From Chersky-840 sp035604715 (GTDB taxonomy: Bacteria > Actinomycetota > Acidimicrobiia > Acidimicrobiales > UBA8190): 64,000 nt of DNA. Position numbers and translations under genes: made by a program. Position 1 is the first letter of the stretch. Every line of letters starts with the position of its first letter. Below are positions 50,967 to 59,886 of the stretch, piece by piece. The notes beneath the pieces were generated by a model. It saw only the letters and a program-made list of their open reading frames with translations, was not told the DNA's origin and ran no database searches. Where the stretch lies: positions 310,001-374,000 of the forward strand of contig CAVSWP010000008.1 of NCBI GenBank assembly GCA_963731665.1. Direction: 5' to 3'.

Positions 50967-51191
50967 TTACACGACGCGCTTGGCGCGCTCCGTCGCTGCC
51001 TGTTCCGCGATCCAGGCCTCGACGTCCCCGCGCCGATACATGACCCGGCGCCCGATCCGCACAGAGGGTGGGCCTATCCCTTTGTGCCGCCAGTAGTAGA
51101 GGGTTCCCTCCGCGATGTCGTATTCGGCGTTCATCCCTCGGACGCCGAGCCACTCAGAGGCCGTGTGCTGTTGCCGAACAACTTGTGTCAT
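50967..51191 (-). CDS. AlpA/excisionase-like HTH protein
   Basis: A 74-aa protein with the MerR-like fold of excisionases: YDIAEGTLYYWRHKGIGPPS then VRIGRRVMYRRGDVEAWIAE. Many mobile elements encode such a protein next to the integrase, where it directs excision. It is divergent from the Xre repressor gene and starts 82 bp from it, so the intervening DNA is the likely switch region. Confidence 0.8.
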   Translation of the reverse strand: MTQVVRQQHTASEWLGVRGMNAEYDIAEGTLYYWRHKGIGPPSVRIGRRVMYRRGDVEAWIAEQAATERAKRVV

Positions 51192-51221
51192 GGGTGAACA
51201 TTACCGAATCGGCCCGGCCGT

Positions 51222-51251
51222 TTGTGCTTTTCGCTCGGATTGTGCTAGATT
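51222..51251 (+). promoter_or_regulatory. candidate promoter of the Xre-integrase operon
   Basis: TTGTGC (51222-51227), an 18-base spacer and TAGATT (51246-51251), 22 bases before the ATG at 51273, with AGGAGG in between as ribosome-binding site. The overlapping short palindrome TGTG...CACA (51241-51255) could be an operator. Confidence 0.4.
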
Positions 51252-51272
51252 CACACGCCAGGAGGTGCACGA

Positions 51273-51917
51273 ATGGCCCGCAAGAACGCAAGACCAACAA
51301 TCGAAGCCTCGAAAGTGTTCGGCAGCCAGGTCCGAGCTACCAGAAATCGGCGGCACTGGACTCAGCAGGATCTCGTCGACCACCTGACGGCACTCGACCT
51401 TCAGATCGACCGGTCTGTAGTAGCCAGAATCGAGAACGGAACCCGTGGAGTTTCGCTCGACGAGGCACTGGCCTTTGCCGTTGCGCTCGGTGTGCCTCCT
51501 TCGTCCCTGGTCGTTCCCCGCGGTGACGAAGTCGACATACGCATAGCCCCCAATCTGTCGCTAAAGAGCTGGGAAGCGTTGCTTTGGTGGCGGGGACAGT
51601 CCATGCCTCTCCGGGGCCAGGTGAGCGATGAGGACGGGCGGTTCTTTTCTGACGCGCAGACCGACGTCGAAGTTTCGAGCGAGCAGGCTCTACCCGGTCT
51701 GGCACGTCTCAGGAACGATGCGGCCAATTGCATCCTGCCCGCGGCTGCGCTGGCCGGTCATAGTCTGGTGCATACCACTGGTACGGGAGCCGTCGTCGAT
51801 GGCACCGACTCACCGGCAATAGCGGCAACCGTTCTCCGGCACATGCTCCGATCAATCCAACGCCGTACCAAGAGACTCCTCGACGAACTCGAGGACATGA
51901 GTCCAGAGGGGAACTAA
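51273..51917 (+). CDS. Xre-family repressor-like protein
   Basis: A 214-aa protein with an N-terminal Cro/C1 helix-turn-helix: FGSQVRATRNRRHWTQQDLV, then QIDRSVVARIENGTRGVSLD. The C-terminal 130 residues have no obvious RecA-cleavage or peptidase motif; they are mixed helical, ending in RTKRLLDELEDMSPEGN. An AGGAGG site precedes the ATG. The integrase start lies 2 bases after its stop, so both form one operon. It probably controls the excision genes. Confidence 0.8.
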   Translation: MARKNARPTIEASKVFGSQVRATRNRRHWTQQDLVDHLTALDLQIDRSVVARIENGTRGVSLDEALAFAVALGVPPSSLVVPRGDEVDIRIAPNLSLKSWEALLWWRGQSMPLRGQVSDEDGRFFSDAQTDVEVSSEQALPGLARLRNDAANCILPAAALAGHSLVHTTGTGAVVDGTDSPAIAATVLRHMLRSIQRRTKRLLDELEDMSPEGN

Positions 51918-51919
51918 AG

Positions 51920-53140
51920 ATGGCACACATTCAGAAGTCACCTACACCTCGAGGCGCACCGGTAAGAGGGCTTTCGCTTGGCGAGCCCGGTACATCGGGC
52001 CGGACGGTCGAGAGCGCTCCAAGCGATTCGAGCGCCAGGTGGACGCTCAGACGTGGCTCAATACGAACGGAGCCGACATCGCCAGGGGTGCCTGGGTAGA
52101 TCCTGCGGCTGGCAAGGTGACGTTCCGCGTGTACGCGAAGAGCTGGCGTGCGACCAAGGTGGACGTGGGCGCTCGGACTCAGATCAACATCGACGGGCGT
52201 CTCGACAATTACGCACTCCCCCACTTCGGGGACATGCAGATGTCGGCGATCCGCCCGAGTGACGTCCGAACGTTCGTGGCAAAACTCACGGGAGCCAAGA
52301 AGGCCCCGAGCACGGTCAAGGCCATCTATCTCACAACGGCGCAGGTGTTCTCCCAGGCGGTAGTCGACGGAGTCATCGCGAAGACACCCTGCGCCGGCGT
52401 CGGCTTGCCCCGGGACCGCCGTAGCGAGGAAATGCACTTCCTCTCGCCCGGTCAGGTGAACGACCTGGCCACCGAACTCACAGACCGTTACAAGGCGCTG
52501 GTATACCTGGCTTCCTACGGCGGTCTGCGGGCTGGCGAGCTCGTCGCCTTGCGGGTCGACTCGTTGGACCTCGGCGAGTTGGGCGGCACAATCGCGGTGA
52601 CCGGCGCCGCCAGTGAGGTCCGGGGTCGACTCGTTTTCGGACCCACGAAGACAGGCAGGAACCGGTCAGTCGCCATCCCTCGCTTTCTGTCGGTAATGCT
52701 CGGTGACCACATCGACCGATTACTCATCACCGGACGGCTTCGTCTTCACGGCCCGCGAGGGTGGGCCGATTCGGCACCGGAATTTCTACCGTCGACACTT
52801 CCGACCGGCCGTGGTGTCCGCGAGGACGACGGCAATCGAAGACGACCGAGAGGACGAGGCGATCCCCGAGGGGTTGCGATTCCACGATCTTCGCCACACC
52901 TGCGCGGCGCTCCTCATCGCCAACGGCCGACACCTCGAAGAGGTGAAGGACCACCTGGGACATGGATCGATCCGAACAACGTCGGACAGATACGCGCACC
53001 TGTTCCCCGCAGCCCGTAAGGCGCTGGCGGACTCTCTCGAAGGGACCTTCCTTGAAAGCTCCTCGACGGCTGAGACGGCCGAAACACGGCCGAAGTTCAA
53101 AATTCAGGCCGTCCCGAACGTGCAAGAGGACGCCGTTTAG
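51920..53140 (+). pseudogene. int: tyrosine integrase with two frame breaks
   Basis: Assembled from three frames. ATG 51920 gives MAHIQK; the frame must then shift near 51937 to read VTYTSRRTGKRAFAWRARYI and the arm- and core-binding domains. That frame holds the first catalytic arginine in YGGLRAGELVALR. Near 52720 a second shift is needed to reach SPDGFVFTAREGG, FHDLRHTCAALL (H-x-x-R) and LGHGSIRTTSDRYAHLF with the catalytic tyrosine. All catalytic residues survive, but not in one frame. Single-base sequencing errors would also explain this. Its stop lies 22 bp from the tRNA, the normal position for the integrase of a tRNA-integrated element. Confidence 0.8.
53074..53094 (+). repeat. 10-bp repeats near the tRNA-proximal att site
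   Basis: GACGGCCGAA and CACGGCCGAA, 11 bp apart, 71 bp inside the right att repeat, inside the integrase 3' end. They match the tandem decamers at 38905-38924 at the other end of the element. Confidence 0.45.
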
Positions 53141-53162
53141 GCGCCCTCACCTGGTCTTTTCT

Positions 53163-53237
53163 TGGAGCGGACGACGGGATTCGAACCCGCGACCCTCACC
53201 TTGGCAAGGTGATGCTCTACCACTGAGCCACGTCCGC
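53163..53237 (-). tRNA. tRNA-Gly(GCC)
   Basis: A complete 75-nt cloverleaf on the minus strand: acceptor GCGGACG/CGTCCGC, D arm GCTC/GAGC, anticodon stem TCACC/GGTGA with loop TTGCCAA (anticodon GCC), T arm with TTCGAAT loop, discriminator T and an encoded CCA. Its 3' part (from 53212 down) is supplied by the integrated element and restores the gene. Confidence 0.95.
53165..53212 (+). repeat. tRNA-proximal attachment-site repeat
   Basis: 48 bp identical to 38765-38812, covering the anticodon stem-loop to the acceptor stem of tRNA-Gly. Crossover must lie within it. Confidence 0.9.
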
Positions 53238-53337
53238 CTGCTGCGGGCCGATTGTAACAACGGTGGGGTGCCTGGTCGCCTGACACTGTCACCCACGCCC
53301 CGGGTCGTCGGCCCGTGGCCGGCGTCGTCGGTGCTGG

Positions 53338-54783
53338 TCAGGTCCAGTGTTCGGCGTTTCGCACGGCCGCCTTGACGAGCTCGGCGAAGGCGTCGGTCAG
53401 GTGGTCACCCAAACGCTCGACCTCGGGCACGAGCTCTCGGCATCCCAGGATCCCCACATACATCGTGCCGTCGTAGCTGGCCACCGTGACGTTGAGGCCG
53501 ACCCCCTCGATGATCGGCCCCATGGGGTACAGCGCCACGAGCTTCGCCCCCGCGCACCACAAGGCGAAGTCCGGTCCCACGATGTTGGAGACGAGCACGT
53601 TGAACAGGGGTGGGAGATGGTCGAAGAGCTTCAGGTTGCCCGCCATGCGGGCGATGCGAGACGACAGGGCCGGGACCGCCAGTTGCGCCCATCCTCGGAT
53701 CAGGTCCTCCGAGAGGACCCGGGCCTGGTCCTTGGCCAGGCGGGTACCCGCCGCGATGGTCATGTAGCGCTCGATGGGGTCGGCGACATGGGTGGCCAAC
53801 GACACGAGCATGGCCGACACCTTGTTGCCGAGCACGGCGCGCTCGGCGTCACTGCGCACCGACATGGGCACCATGGCGACGGCAGGCTCTTCGAGGCGCT
53901 CCCCGCGTTCGGACAGCAGCCGGCGCAGGGCTCCGGCCACGGCGGCGAGCACCACGTCGTTGACCGTGCCCCCGAAGGCATGGCGCACGGCGCGGATCTC
54001 GTCCAGGGGCACCTGGGCGAAGGCGAAGCGCCGGTGGGGGGAGATCGAGCCGTTGAGAGAAGTGCGCGGTGCCCGGAAGGGGGCTGGCGGAGGTGTGACG
54101 TCGTCCTCCTCACGCAGACGGCGGTTGCGCTCGGCGAGGTCGTGGACGGCGCCGAGGGTACGGCGCAGCACGCCCGCGGTCCGCTCAGGTTGGCGCACGA
54201 GAGACGACATAGCCGCCCCGAGGAGCTCGGCTTCCGTCGGGATGGCCTCGGGTCGCCACGGCCGGGCGGGAGGGGGGGTCGAACGGGTCAGAGGGCCTGC
54301 ATCGAGGAACGAGGCCACGACTTCGACCCCCGAGGCGCCGTCGAACAGGGCGTGGTGGACCTTGGGGACCACGGCCACGTGTCCCGACTCGAGCCCTTCC
54401 ACCACGTGGATCTCCCACAGGGGGCTGTTCTGGTCCAGCGGGCGGGCGGCGAGGTCCGCCACGAAGGCGGCCAGCTCGGCGGGACCACCGGGGGCGGGGA
54501 GGCTGGCGCGACGCAGGTGGTAGTCGAGCTCGAAGTGGGGGTCTTCCACCCACACGGGATGGTGCATGCCGAACGGCACGCGCACCACCCGGCGGCGCAG
54601 GGGGGGTACGAGATGGAGACGCTCGTCCACGACGGCGCGCAGGCGGTCGAAGTACCGGGTGGCGACGTCGTCGCCGGCATCGTCGGGCGCGGGGTCGAAG
54701 ATCATGACCGCCCCCACGTGCAGGTGCATGGTGGGCGTCTCGAGCGCCAGGAAGGTGGCGTCCATCCCGTCGAGGCGCTCCAT
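53338..54783 (-). CDS. WS/DGAT-type wax ester synthase / diacylglycerol acyltransferase
   Basis: A 481-aa acyl-CoA-dependent acyltransferase that makes triacylglycerol or wax esters as storage lipid. The active-site motif HHALFDG (HHxxxDG) lies near residue 139; the N-terminal MERLDGMDATFLALET, the VNDVVLAAVAGALRR element and the C-terminal SNIVGPDFALWCAGA are all typical. Length is normal. It is the first chromosomal gene beyond the tRNA. Storage-lipid synthesis is also tied to dormancy in actinobacteria, but no DosR-like box was noticed here. Confidence 0.93.
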   Translation of the reverse strand: MERLDGMDATFLALETPTMHLHVGAVMIFDPAPDDAGDDVATRYFDRLRAVVDERLHLVPPLRRRVVRVPFGMHHPVWVEDPHFELDYHLRRASLPAPGGPAELAAFVADLAARPLDQNSPLWEIHVVEGLESGHVAVVPKVHHALFDGASGVEVVASFLDAGPLTRSTPPPARPWRPEAIPTEAELLGAAMSSLVRQPERTAGVLRRTLGAVHDLAERNRRLREEDDVTPPPAPFRAPRTSLNGSISPHRRFAFAQVPLDEIRAVRHAFGGTVNDVVLAAVAGALRRLLSERGERLEEPAVAMVPMSVRSDAERAVLGNKVSAMLVSLATHVADPIERYMTIAAGTRLAKDQARVLSEDLIRGWAQLAVPALSSRIARMAGNLKLFDHLPPLFNVLVSNIVGPDFALWCAGAKLVALYPMGPIIEGVGLNVTVASYDGTMYVGILGCRELVPEVERLGDHLTDAFAELVKAAVRNAEHWT

Positions 54784-54841
54784 CAGCGCGCCCCGGTGAC
54801 CCGGTCCCCGAGCCGCCAGCCCGCGGCGGGCGACGGACCGG

Positions 54842-55285
54842 TCATCGGCCGCTGTGGCCGAAGCCGCCCAGGCCCCGATCGGAATCGGGGAGCTCGCCCG
54901 CGGCCACCGTCACGAACTTGGCCTCTTCCACAGCCTGGATCACCAACTGGGCGATGCGGTCGCCGCGGTGCACCTCGTAGGGGGTGGTGGGGTCGGTGTT
55001 GACCAACAGGACGCGCAGCTCGTCGCGGTAGCCGGCGTCGATGAGACCGGGGGTGTTCAGGCAGGTGACACCGTGGCGCAGCGCCAGCCCGCTGCGCGGC
55101 ACCACGAAGCCGGCGTAGCCCGGCGGCAGGGCGACGGCGACGCCTGTGGGTACCAGGGCGCGTCCGCCCCCGGGGGCCAGTACGACGTCCTGGCGCGCCG
55201 AGAGATCGGCCCCGGCATCACCCTCGTGCGCGTACGAAGGCACGGGCAGGTCGGGATCGAGGCGGACGAGGGGCACCTCGAGCAC
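54842..55285 (-). CDS. dut: deoxyuridine 5'-triphosphate nucleotidohydrolase
   Basis: A 147-aa trimeric dUTPase that converts dUTP to dUMP. All five motifs are visible: GDAGADLSA (1), VPRSGLALRHG (2), GLIDAGYRDELRV (3), RGDRIAQLV (4) and the C-terminal GLGGFGHSG (5). GTG 55285 is the start, giving MLEVPLVRLD. It is divergent from the oligoribonuclease gene, with 82 bp between them. Confidence 0.95.
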   Translation of the reverse strand: MLEVPLVRLDPDLPVPSYAHEGDAGADLSARQDVVLAPGGGRALVPTGVAVALPPGYAGFVVPRSGLALRHGVTCLNTPGLIDAGYRDELRVLLVNTDPTTPYEVHRGDRIAQLVIQAVEEAKFVTVAAGELPDSDRGLGGFGHSGR

Positions 55286-55367
55286 CGCATGACCCTACCG
55301 TCCGGGGCGCCGGGAGTGCCGGGGCGGCCCGGGGAGCGGCCCCTGGTGCGCCGGTAGCATCGCCGGC

Positions 55368-55967
55368 GTGCTCGTCTGGATGGACCTCGAGATGACCGGC
55401 CTCGACCCTGCCCGCCACGTCATCGTGGAGATCGCCACCCTCGTGACCGACGACGCCCTGGCCGTGATGGCCGAGGGGCCCGACCTCGTCGTGCACGCCT
55501 CGCCCGAGCAGCTCGAGGCCATGGAGCCCGTCGTCCGGGAGATGCACACCCGCTCGGGCCTGCTGGCGACGATCGAGACCTCCACGCTGACCCTCGAAGA
55601 GGCCGGTCGCCAGACCCTCGAGTTCTTGAAGGCCCATGTCCCGACCAAGGGCACGGTTCCGTTGTGCGGCAACTCCATCGGGACCGACCGCCGATTCCTG
55701 GCCACCCAGCTGCCGGAGATCGAGGGCTGGCTGCACTACCGGTCGGTGGACGTCTCCACGGTCAAAGAGCTCTGTCGGCGGTGGTATCCCGAGGCCTTCG
55801 CCCAGGCCCCGGGAAAGAAGACGACGCACCGCGCCCTCGACGACGTGCGGGAGTCCGTCGCCGAGCTGGCCTACTACCGCGCCGCCATCTTCGCCCGGGT
55901 GGCGGCGGTTCCGGCGCCCGACGGCGCGCCGGTGACGACCACGCCATCGCCGGGACCGAAGCCCTAG
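55368..55967 (+). CDS. orn: oligoribonuclease
   Basis: A 199-aa DEDDh 3'-5' exonuclease that degrades 2-5-nt RNA and the pGpG product of cyclic-di-GMP. Exo I is VWMDLEMTGLDP, Exo II is GNSIGTDRRFL and Exo III is HRALDDVRESVAEL with the general-base histidine. The protein has a 20-residue Pro/Thr-rich tail beyond the usual end. Starts at GTG 55368. Confidence 0.95.
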   Translation: MLVWMDLEMTGLDPARHVIVEIATLVTDDALAVMAEGPDLVVHASPEQLEAMEPVVREMHTRSGLLATIETSTLTLEEAGRQTLEFLKAHVPTKGTVPLCGNSIGTDRRFLATQLPEIEGWLHYRSVDVSTVKELCRRWYPEAFAQAPGKKTTHRALDDVRESVAELAYYRAAIFARVAAVPAPDGAPVTTTPSPGPKP

Positions 55968-56015
55968 CGCGTCGGTCGAGACCTGACCATGCAGCACTGA
56001 TAGAGGGGAGGCCAG

Positions 56016-57077
56016 ATGGAGCTTCGCACCCTTGGCCGCACCGGCATGCGGGTGTCCCCGCTGTGTCTCGGGGCGATGATGTTCGGCGCCTGGGGGAACC
56101 CCGATCACGACGACTGCGTGCGCGTCGTGCACGCCGCCCTCGAGGCCGGCATCAACTTCATCGACACCGCCGATGTCTACTCGGGGGGAGAGTCCGAGGA
56201 GATCGTGGCCAAGGCCTTGGCCGGTGGCCGGCGTGACGGCGTGATCCTGGCGACCAAGGTGCACGCCGCCATGGGAGCGGACCCCAACATGGCCGGCAAC
56301 TCCCGCCGGTGGATCGTGCGGGAGGTCGAGGCCAGCCTGCGGAGGTTGCACACCGACTGGATCGACCTGTACCAGATCCACCGGCCCGACCCCAGCTGTG
56401 ACATCGACGACACCCTGGGCGCCCTGTCGGATCTCGTGCACCAGGGAAAGGTCCGGGCCATCGGGTGCTCGACGTTCCCGGCCGACTTCATCGTCGAGGC
56501 CCATTGGGTGGCCGAGCGCCGCGGCCGCGAGCGCTTCGAGTGCGAGCAGCCGCCGTACTCGATCCTGGCGCGCGGCGTGGAGGCGGCCGTGCTGCCGGCG
56601 TGCCAGCGCTACGGGATGGGGGTCATCGTGTGGAGCCCGCTCAACGGCGGGTGGCTCACCGGGCGCTACCGCAAGGACGCGCCGTTGCCTACGGGAGGCC
56701 GGGCCAGTCGCATGCCCGACCGGTTCTCCCCGTCGCGCCCCGAGGTGGCGGCCAAGCTCGATGTGGTGGAGTTGCTCGTCGAGGTGGCCGGCGACGCCGC
56801 GGTCCCGCTCACGCACCTGGCCCTGGCCTTCGTGCTCACCCACCCCGCGGTCACCTCGGCCATCATCGGCCCCCGCACCATGGAGCAGATGACCAGCACC
56901 CTGGGTGCGCTCGAGGTGGCCCTGTCCGACGAGGTCCTGGACCGGATCGACGCCATCGTGGCCCCGGGCACCGACGTCGACCCCTCCGATGCGGGGTGGG
57001 CCCCTCCGGCGCTCACCGATGCCTGGCGACGACGGCGACCGCCCGCCACCCGGGCCAGCCGGAAACGCGTCCCGTAG
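56016..57077 (+). CDS. aldo/keto reductase
   Basis: A 353-aa NADPH-dependent oxidoreductase. The catalytic tetrad is visible: Asp in NFIDTADVYSGGESE with Tyr, Lys in ILATKVHAAMG, and His in DLYQIHRPD. The C-terminal cofactor element is SAIIGPRTMEQM. The sequence is closest to the Tas/YhdN-like AKR group. Substrate unknown. An AGGGGAGG ribosome-binding site precedes the ATG. Confidence 0.93.
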   Translation: MELRTLGRTGMRVSPLCLGAMMFGAWGNPDHDDCVRVVHAALEAGINFIDTADVYSGGESEEIVAKALAGGRRDGVILATKVHAAMGADPNMAGNSRRWIVREVEASLRRLHTDWIDLYQIHRPDPSCDIDDTLGALSDLVHQGKVRAIGCSTFPADFIVEAHWVAERRGRERFECEQPPYSILARGVEAAVLPACQRYGMGVIVWSPLNGGWLTGRYRKDAPLPTGGRASRMPDRFSPSRPEVAAKLDVVELLVEVAGDAAVPLTHLALAFVLTHPAVTSAIIGPRTMEQMTSTLGALEVALSDEVLDRIDAIVAPGTDVDPSDAGWAPPALTDAWRRRRPPATRASRKRVP

Positions 57078-57161
57078 GCGAGCAACGGCGAGCACTCAGA
57101 GCGCACCGTGCCCACACCCGAGACACCCACCCCCGAAGGACCCCCAGGAGAGGCCCCATCG

Positions 57162-58955
57162 ATGCCCGAGTCCCCCGCCATGTCGATCGACGAGGCGACC
57201 CAGGCCATCACGGCCCTGGGGCAGATGTTCGAGATGGAGGAGGTCGAGATCCGGGGGGTGCGCACCCGGGTGTGGAAGAACTGCCCTGCCAACCTGCGGG
57301 TGGTCCTCGAGCTGTCCCGGGGCCACGGCGACCAGGACTACCTCGTGTACGAGGACGAGCGCACCACCTACGAGGAGAACTTCCGCATCTCCGCCACCAT
57401 CGCCCGGCAGTTGCAGGAACGGTTCGGTGTCCAGCGCGGCGACCGGGTGGCCATCGCCATGCGCAACCTGCCGGAATGGGCCCACGCCTTCTGGGGGGCG
57501 TCGGTCGCCGGCGCCGTGGTGGTGCCGCTGAACGCCTGGTGGACGAGCGCCGAGCTGCACTACGGGCTCGAGGACTCCGGGACCAAGGTGGTCTTCGTCG
57601 ACACCGCTCGCCTCGAGCGCCTGGCACCACAGCTGGCCGCGCTCCCCGACCTGCGGGCGGTGGTGGTCACCGACGAGGACCGCGGTGGCGGGCATACCCT
57701 GCGGGGCGGGCCGGTCCCGGTGGTGTCGTTCACCGACGTGGTCGGCACGCCCGACGCCGAGGTCACCCTCCCCGACGTGGCCATCGAGCCCGAGGACGAC
57801 GCCACCATCTTCTATACCTCGGGCACCACGGGGAAACCCAAGGGTGCGGTGGGCACGCACCGCAACATGGGCACCAACCTGATGAGCCTGTTCTTCCTCA
57901 ACACCCGCGCCGGCCTGCGTCGGCCGAGAACACCACGGGCGAGCACCGACGCCGGGGGCCCGGGCGCGTACCTGTTGTCGGTGCCGTTCTTCCACGCCAC
58001 CGGGTGTCACTCCGTCCTGGTGGCCAACACCGCCGCCGGCAACAAGCTGGTGATGATGCACCACTGGGATCCCGAGCGGGCTCTCGAGCTCATCGAGCGC
58101 GAGCGCATCGTGACCTTCGGGGGGGTCCCCGCCATGGTCATGCAGGTCATCGACTCCCCCAGCTTCGCCACCCGCGACACGTCGTCGGTGCGGTCGGTCG
58201 CCTACGGCGGGGCGCCGGCGCCTCCCGACCTGGTCCGGCGCATCACCGAGCACTTCCCGATGGGCGCGCCCTCCAACGGCTACGGGCTCACCGAGACGTC
58301 GTCGGTGACCACCATGAACAGCGGCGACGACTACGTGGGCAAACCCGACAGCGTGGGCCCCCCCGTCCCGGTGTGCGACGTGGTGGTCGTCCCCGACGGC
58401 TTCGCCGGCGAAGAGCCCACCGCCGACCTCCCCCGCGGGCCCGAGGTCATCGGCGAGCTGTGGATCAAGGGGCCCAACGTGGTGCGCGGCTACTGGAACA
58501 AGCCCGAGTCGAGCGCGGCCACGTTCACCAAGGGCTGGCTGCATTCCGGCGACGTGGCCCGGATCGACGAGGATGGGTTCGTGTACATCGTGGACCGGGC
58601 CAAGGACATGGTGATCCGGGGCGGGGAGAACGTGTACTGCGTCGAGGTGGAATCCGCCCTGTTCGAGCATCCGGCCGTGGCCGATTGCGCCGTCATTGGG
58701 GTGCCCCACGAGGTGCTCGGTGAGGAGGTCGGGGCGGCCGTGGTGCTGCGGCGCGGCTCGAAGGTGACCGCCGAGGAGCTCGCCCGCCACGTACGCGAGC
58801 GCATCGCGGCGTTCAAGGTGCCCACCCACATCTGGTTCGTGTCCGAGGCGCTGCCCCGCAACCCCCAGGGCAAGGTGCTCAAACGGGAGCTGCGCGACGC
58901 GCTGGTCGGCCCCGGTCCGAAGGGGCCCGAGGCCGCCTCGCAGGAGACGGCCTGA
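57162..58955 (+). CDS. AMP-forming acyl-CoA synthetase (FadD-like)
   Basis: A fatty- or aryl-acyl-CoA ligase of about 597 aa. P-loop IFYTSGTTGKPKGAVG, YGLTETSSVTT, GWLHSGDVARIDEDGFVYIV, DRAKDMVIRGGENVYCVEVE and PRNPQGKVLKREL follow the adenylating-enzyme order. The ATG at 57162 gives MPESPAMSIDEATQAI; a GTG at 57108 would add 18 Pro-rich residues. Its stop is 2 bases before the SDR gene, so the two are co-transcribed and may act in one degradation pathway. The chain length of the substrate is not clear. Confidence 0.9.
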   Translation: MPESPAMSIDEATQAITALGQMFEMEEVEIRGVRTRVWKNCPANLRVVLELSRGHGDQDYLVYEDERTTYEENFRISATIARQLQERFGVQRGDRVAIAMRNLPEWAHAFWGASVAGAVVVPLNAWWTSAELHYGLEDSGTKVVFVDTARLERLAPQLAALPDLRAVVVTDEDRGGGHTLRGGPVPVVSFTDVVGTPDAEVTLPDVAIEPEDDATIFYTSGTTGKPKGAVGTHRNMGTNLMSLFFLNTRAGLRRPRTPRASTDAGGPGAYLLSVPFFHATGCHSVLVANTAAGNKLVMMHHWDPERALELIERERIVTFGGVPAMVMQVIDSPSFATRDTSSVRSVAYGGAPAPPDLVRRITEHFPMGAPSNGYGLTETSSVTTMNSGDDYVGKPDSVGPPVPVCDVVVVPDGFAGEEPTADLPRGPEVIGELWIKGPNVVRGYWNKPESSAATFTKGWLHSGDVARIDEDGFVYIVDRAKDMVIRGGENVYCVEVESALFEHPAVADCAVIGVPHEVLGEEVGAAVVLRRGSKVTAEELARHVRERIAAFKVPTHIWFVSEALPRNPQGKVLKRELRDALVGPGPKGPEAASQETA

Positions 58956-58956
58956 C

Positions 58957-59754
58957 ATGGGGCTCCTGACGGCGGGGCGGGCGGTAGTGACGGGAGGTGG
59001 GTCGGGCATCGGGCGGGCCGTGTGCCGCCGCTTCGCCGCCGAGGGCGCCCGAGTGGCGGTGCTCGACGTCAACGGTGAGGGCGCCCGGGACACGGCGGCC
59101 GAGATCGACGGCATCGCCCTGACCGTGGACGTGACCGACGCCGAGGCCATGCGCGAAGTCGTCGACGACGCGGCGCGGCGCCTGGACGGGATCTCGATCC
59201 TCGTCAACAACGCCGGGGGGAGCACGATGCAGGCCCTGGCGGACTGGGACCCCGAGGAGTGGGACCGCATTGTGGGGCTCAATCTGACCGGGGTGTTCAA
59301 CGGGATGCGGGCGGGGGTCCCACACCTGCTGGCCGGCGGCGGTGGGGCCGTGGTCAACACGGCGTCGATCAGCGCCACCCGGCCCTCGGCCGGCGAGACC
59401 CCGTACTCGGCGGCCAAGGCGGGGGTGATCGCCCTCAGCGCGTCGGCGGCGCTCGAGTACGGCCCGAAGATCCGGGTCAACGCGGTGGCGCCCGGGATGA
59501 TCCGTACCAACCTCACCCGTCCGTTGCTCGAGATCGTCCCCGACGCCGACGCCCACTACGGGCGCATGACCCCGGCGGCCCGGGTGGGCGAGCCCGAGGA
59601 CGTGGCCGACGTGGTGGTGTTCCTGTGCTCGGAACTGGCCCGCTTCGTCACGGGGCAGACGATCGTGGTCGACGGCGGCATGACGCTGCACGGCGCCGGC
59701 GTGGACGGGCTGTTCGACCGGTTCTTCCGAGGTGGGCACCCCCATCAGCGCTGA
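58957..59754 (+). CDS. SDR-family oxidoreductase
   Basis: A 265-aa short-chain dehydrogenase. The Rossmann motif is VVTGGGSGIGRAVCRRFA, with an Asp after strand 2 (VAVLDVNGEG) that favours NAD. NNAGG, the catalytic serine in VVNTASISAT and YSAAKAGV complete the set; VDGGMTLHG is the usual C-terminal element. It likely oxidises a hydroxyacyl or alcohol intermediate together with the preceding synthetase. Confidence 0.93.
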   Translation: MGLLTAGRAVVTGGGSGIGRAVCRRFAAEGARVAVLDVNGEGARDTAAEIDGIALTVDVTDAEAMREVVDDAARRLDGISILVNNAGGSTMQALADWDPEEWDRIVGLNLTGVFNGMRAGVPHLLAGGGGAVVNTASISATRPSAGETPYSAAKAGVIALSASAALEYGPKIRVNAVAPGMIRTNLTRPLLEIVPDADAHYGRMTPAARVGEPEDVADVVVFLCSELARFVTGQTIVVDGGMTLHGAGVDGLFDRFFRGGHPHQR

Positions 59755-59886
59755 GCGCCCGGGGCCGACGCGCCCGCCGCCGGTGACCTGGCGTCGCCTA
59801 CGGTGGAGGGCGCCGGGCCGGTGGGCACGCGCCCATGAGCCACGGCCCGCCGACGGCGAGCTCTCCAAGGCGACCAGGGACAGCGC

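Larger units (their letters stand above)
38765..53212 (+). mobile_element. 14.4-kb integrative element in the tRNA-Gly(GCC) gene
   Basis: Bounded by perfect 48-bp direct repeats (38765-38812 and 53165-53212) that equal the 3' part of the intact tRNA-Gly at the right end. A tyrosine integrase lies at the tRNA-proximal end, with Xre and AlpA/Xis-like regulators beside it, then a minus-strand block of replication-type and small phage-like genes, and cargo at the far end. There are no capsid, portal, terminase, relaxase or FtsK-type transfer genes, so it is either a satellite-like or an immobile element. The integrase gene has two frame breaks, which suggests that it is now fixed in place. Confidence 0.88.
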
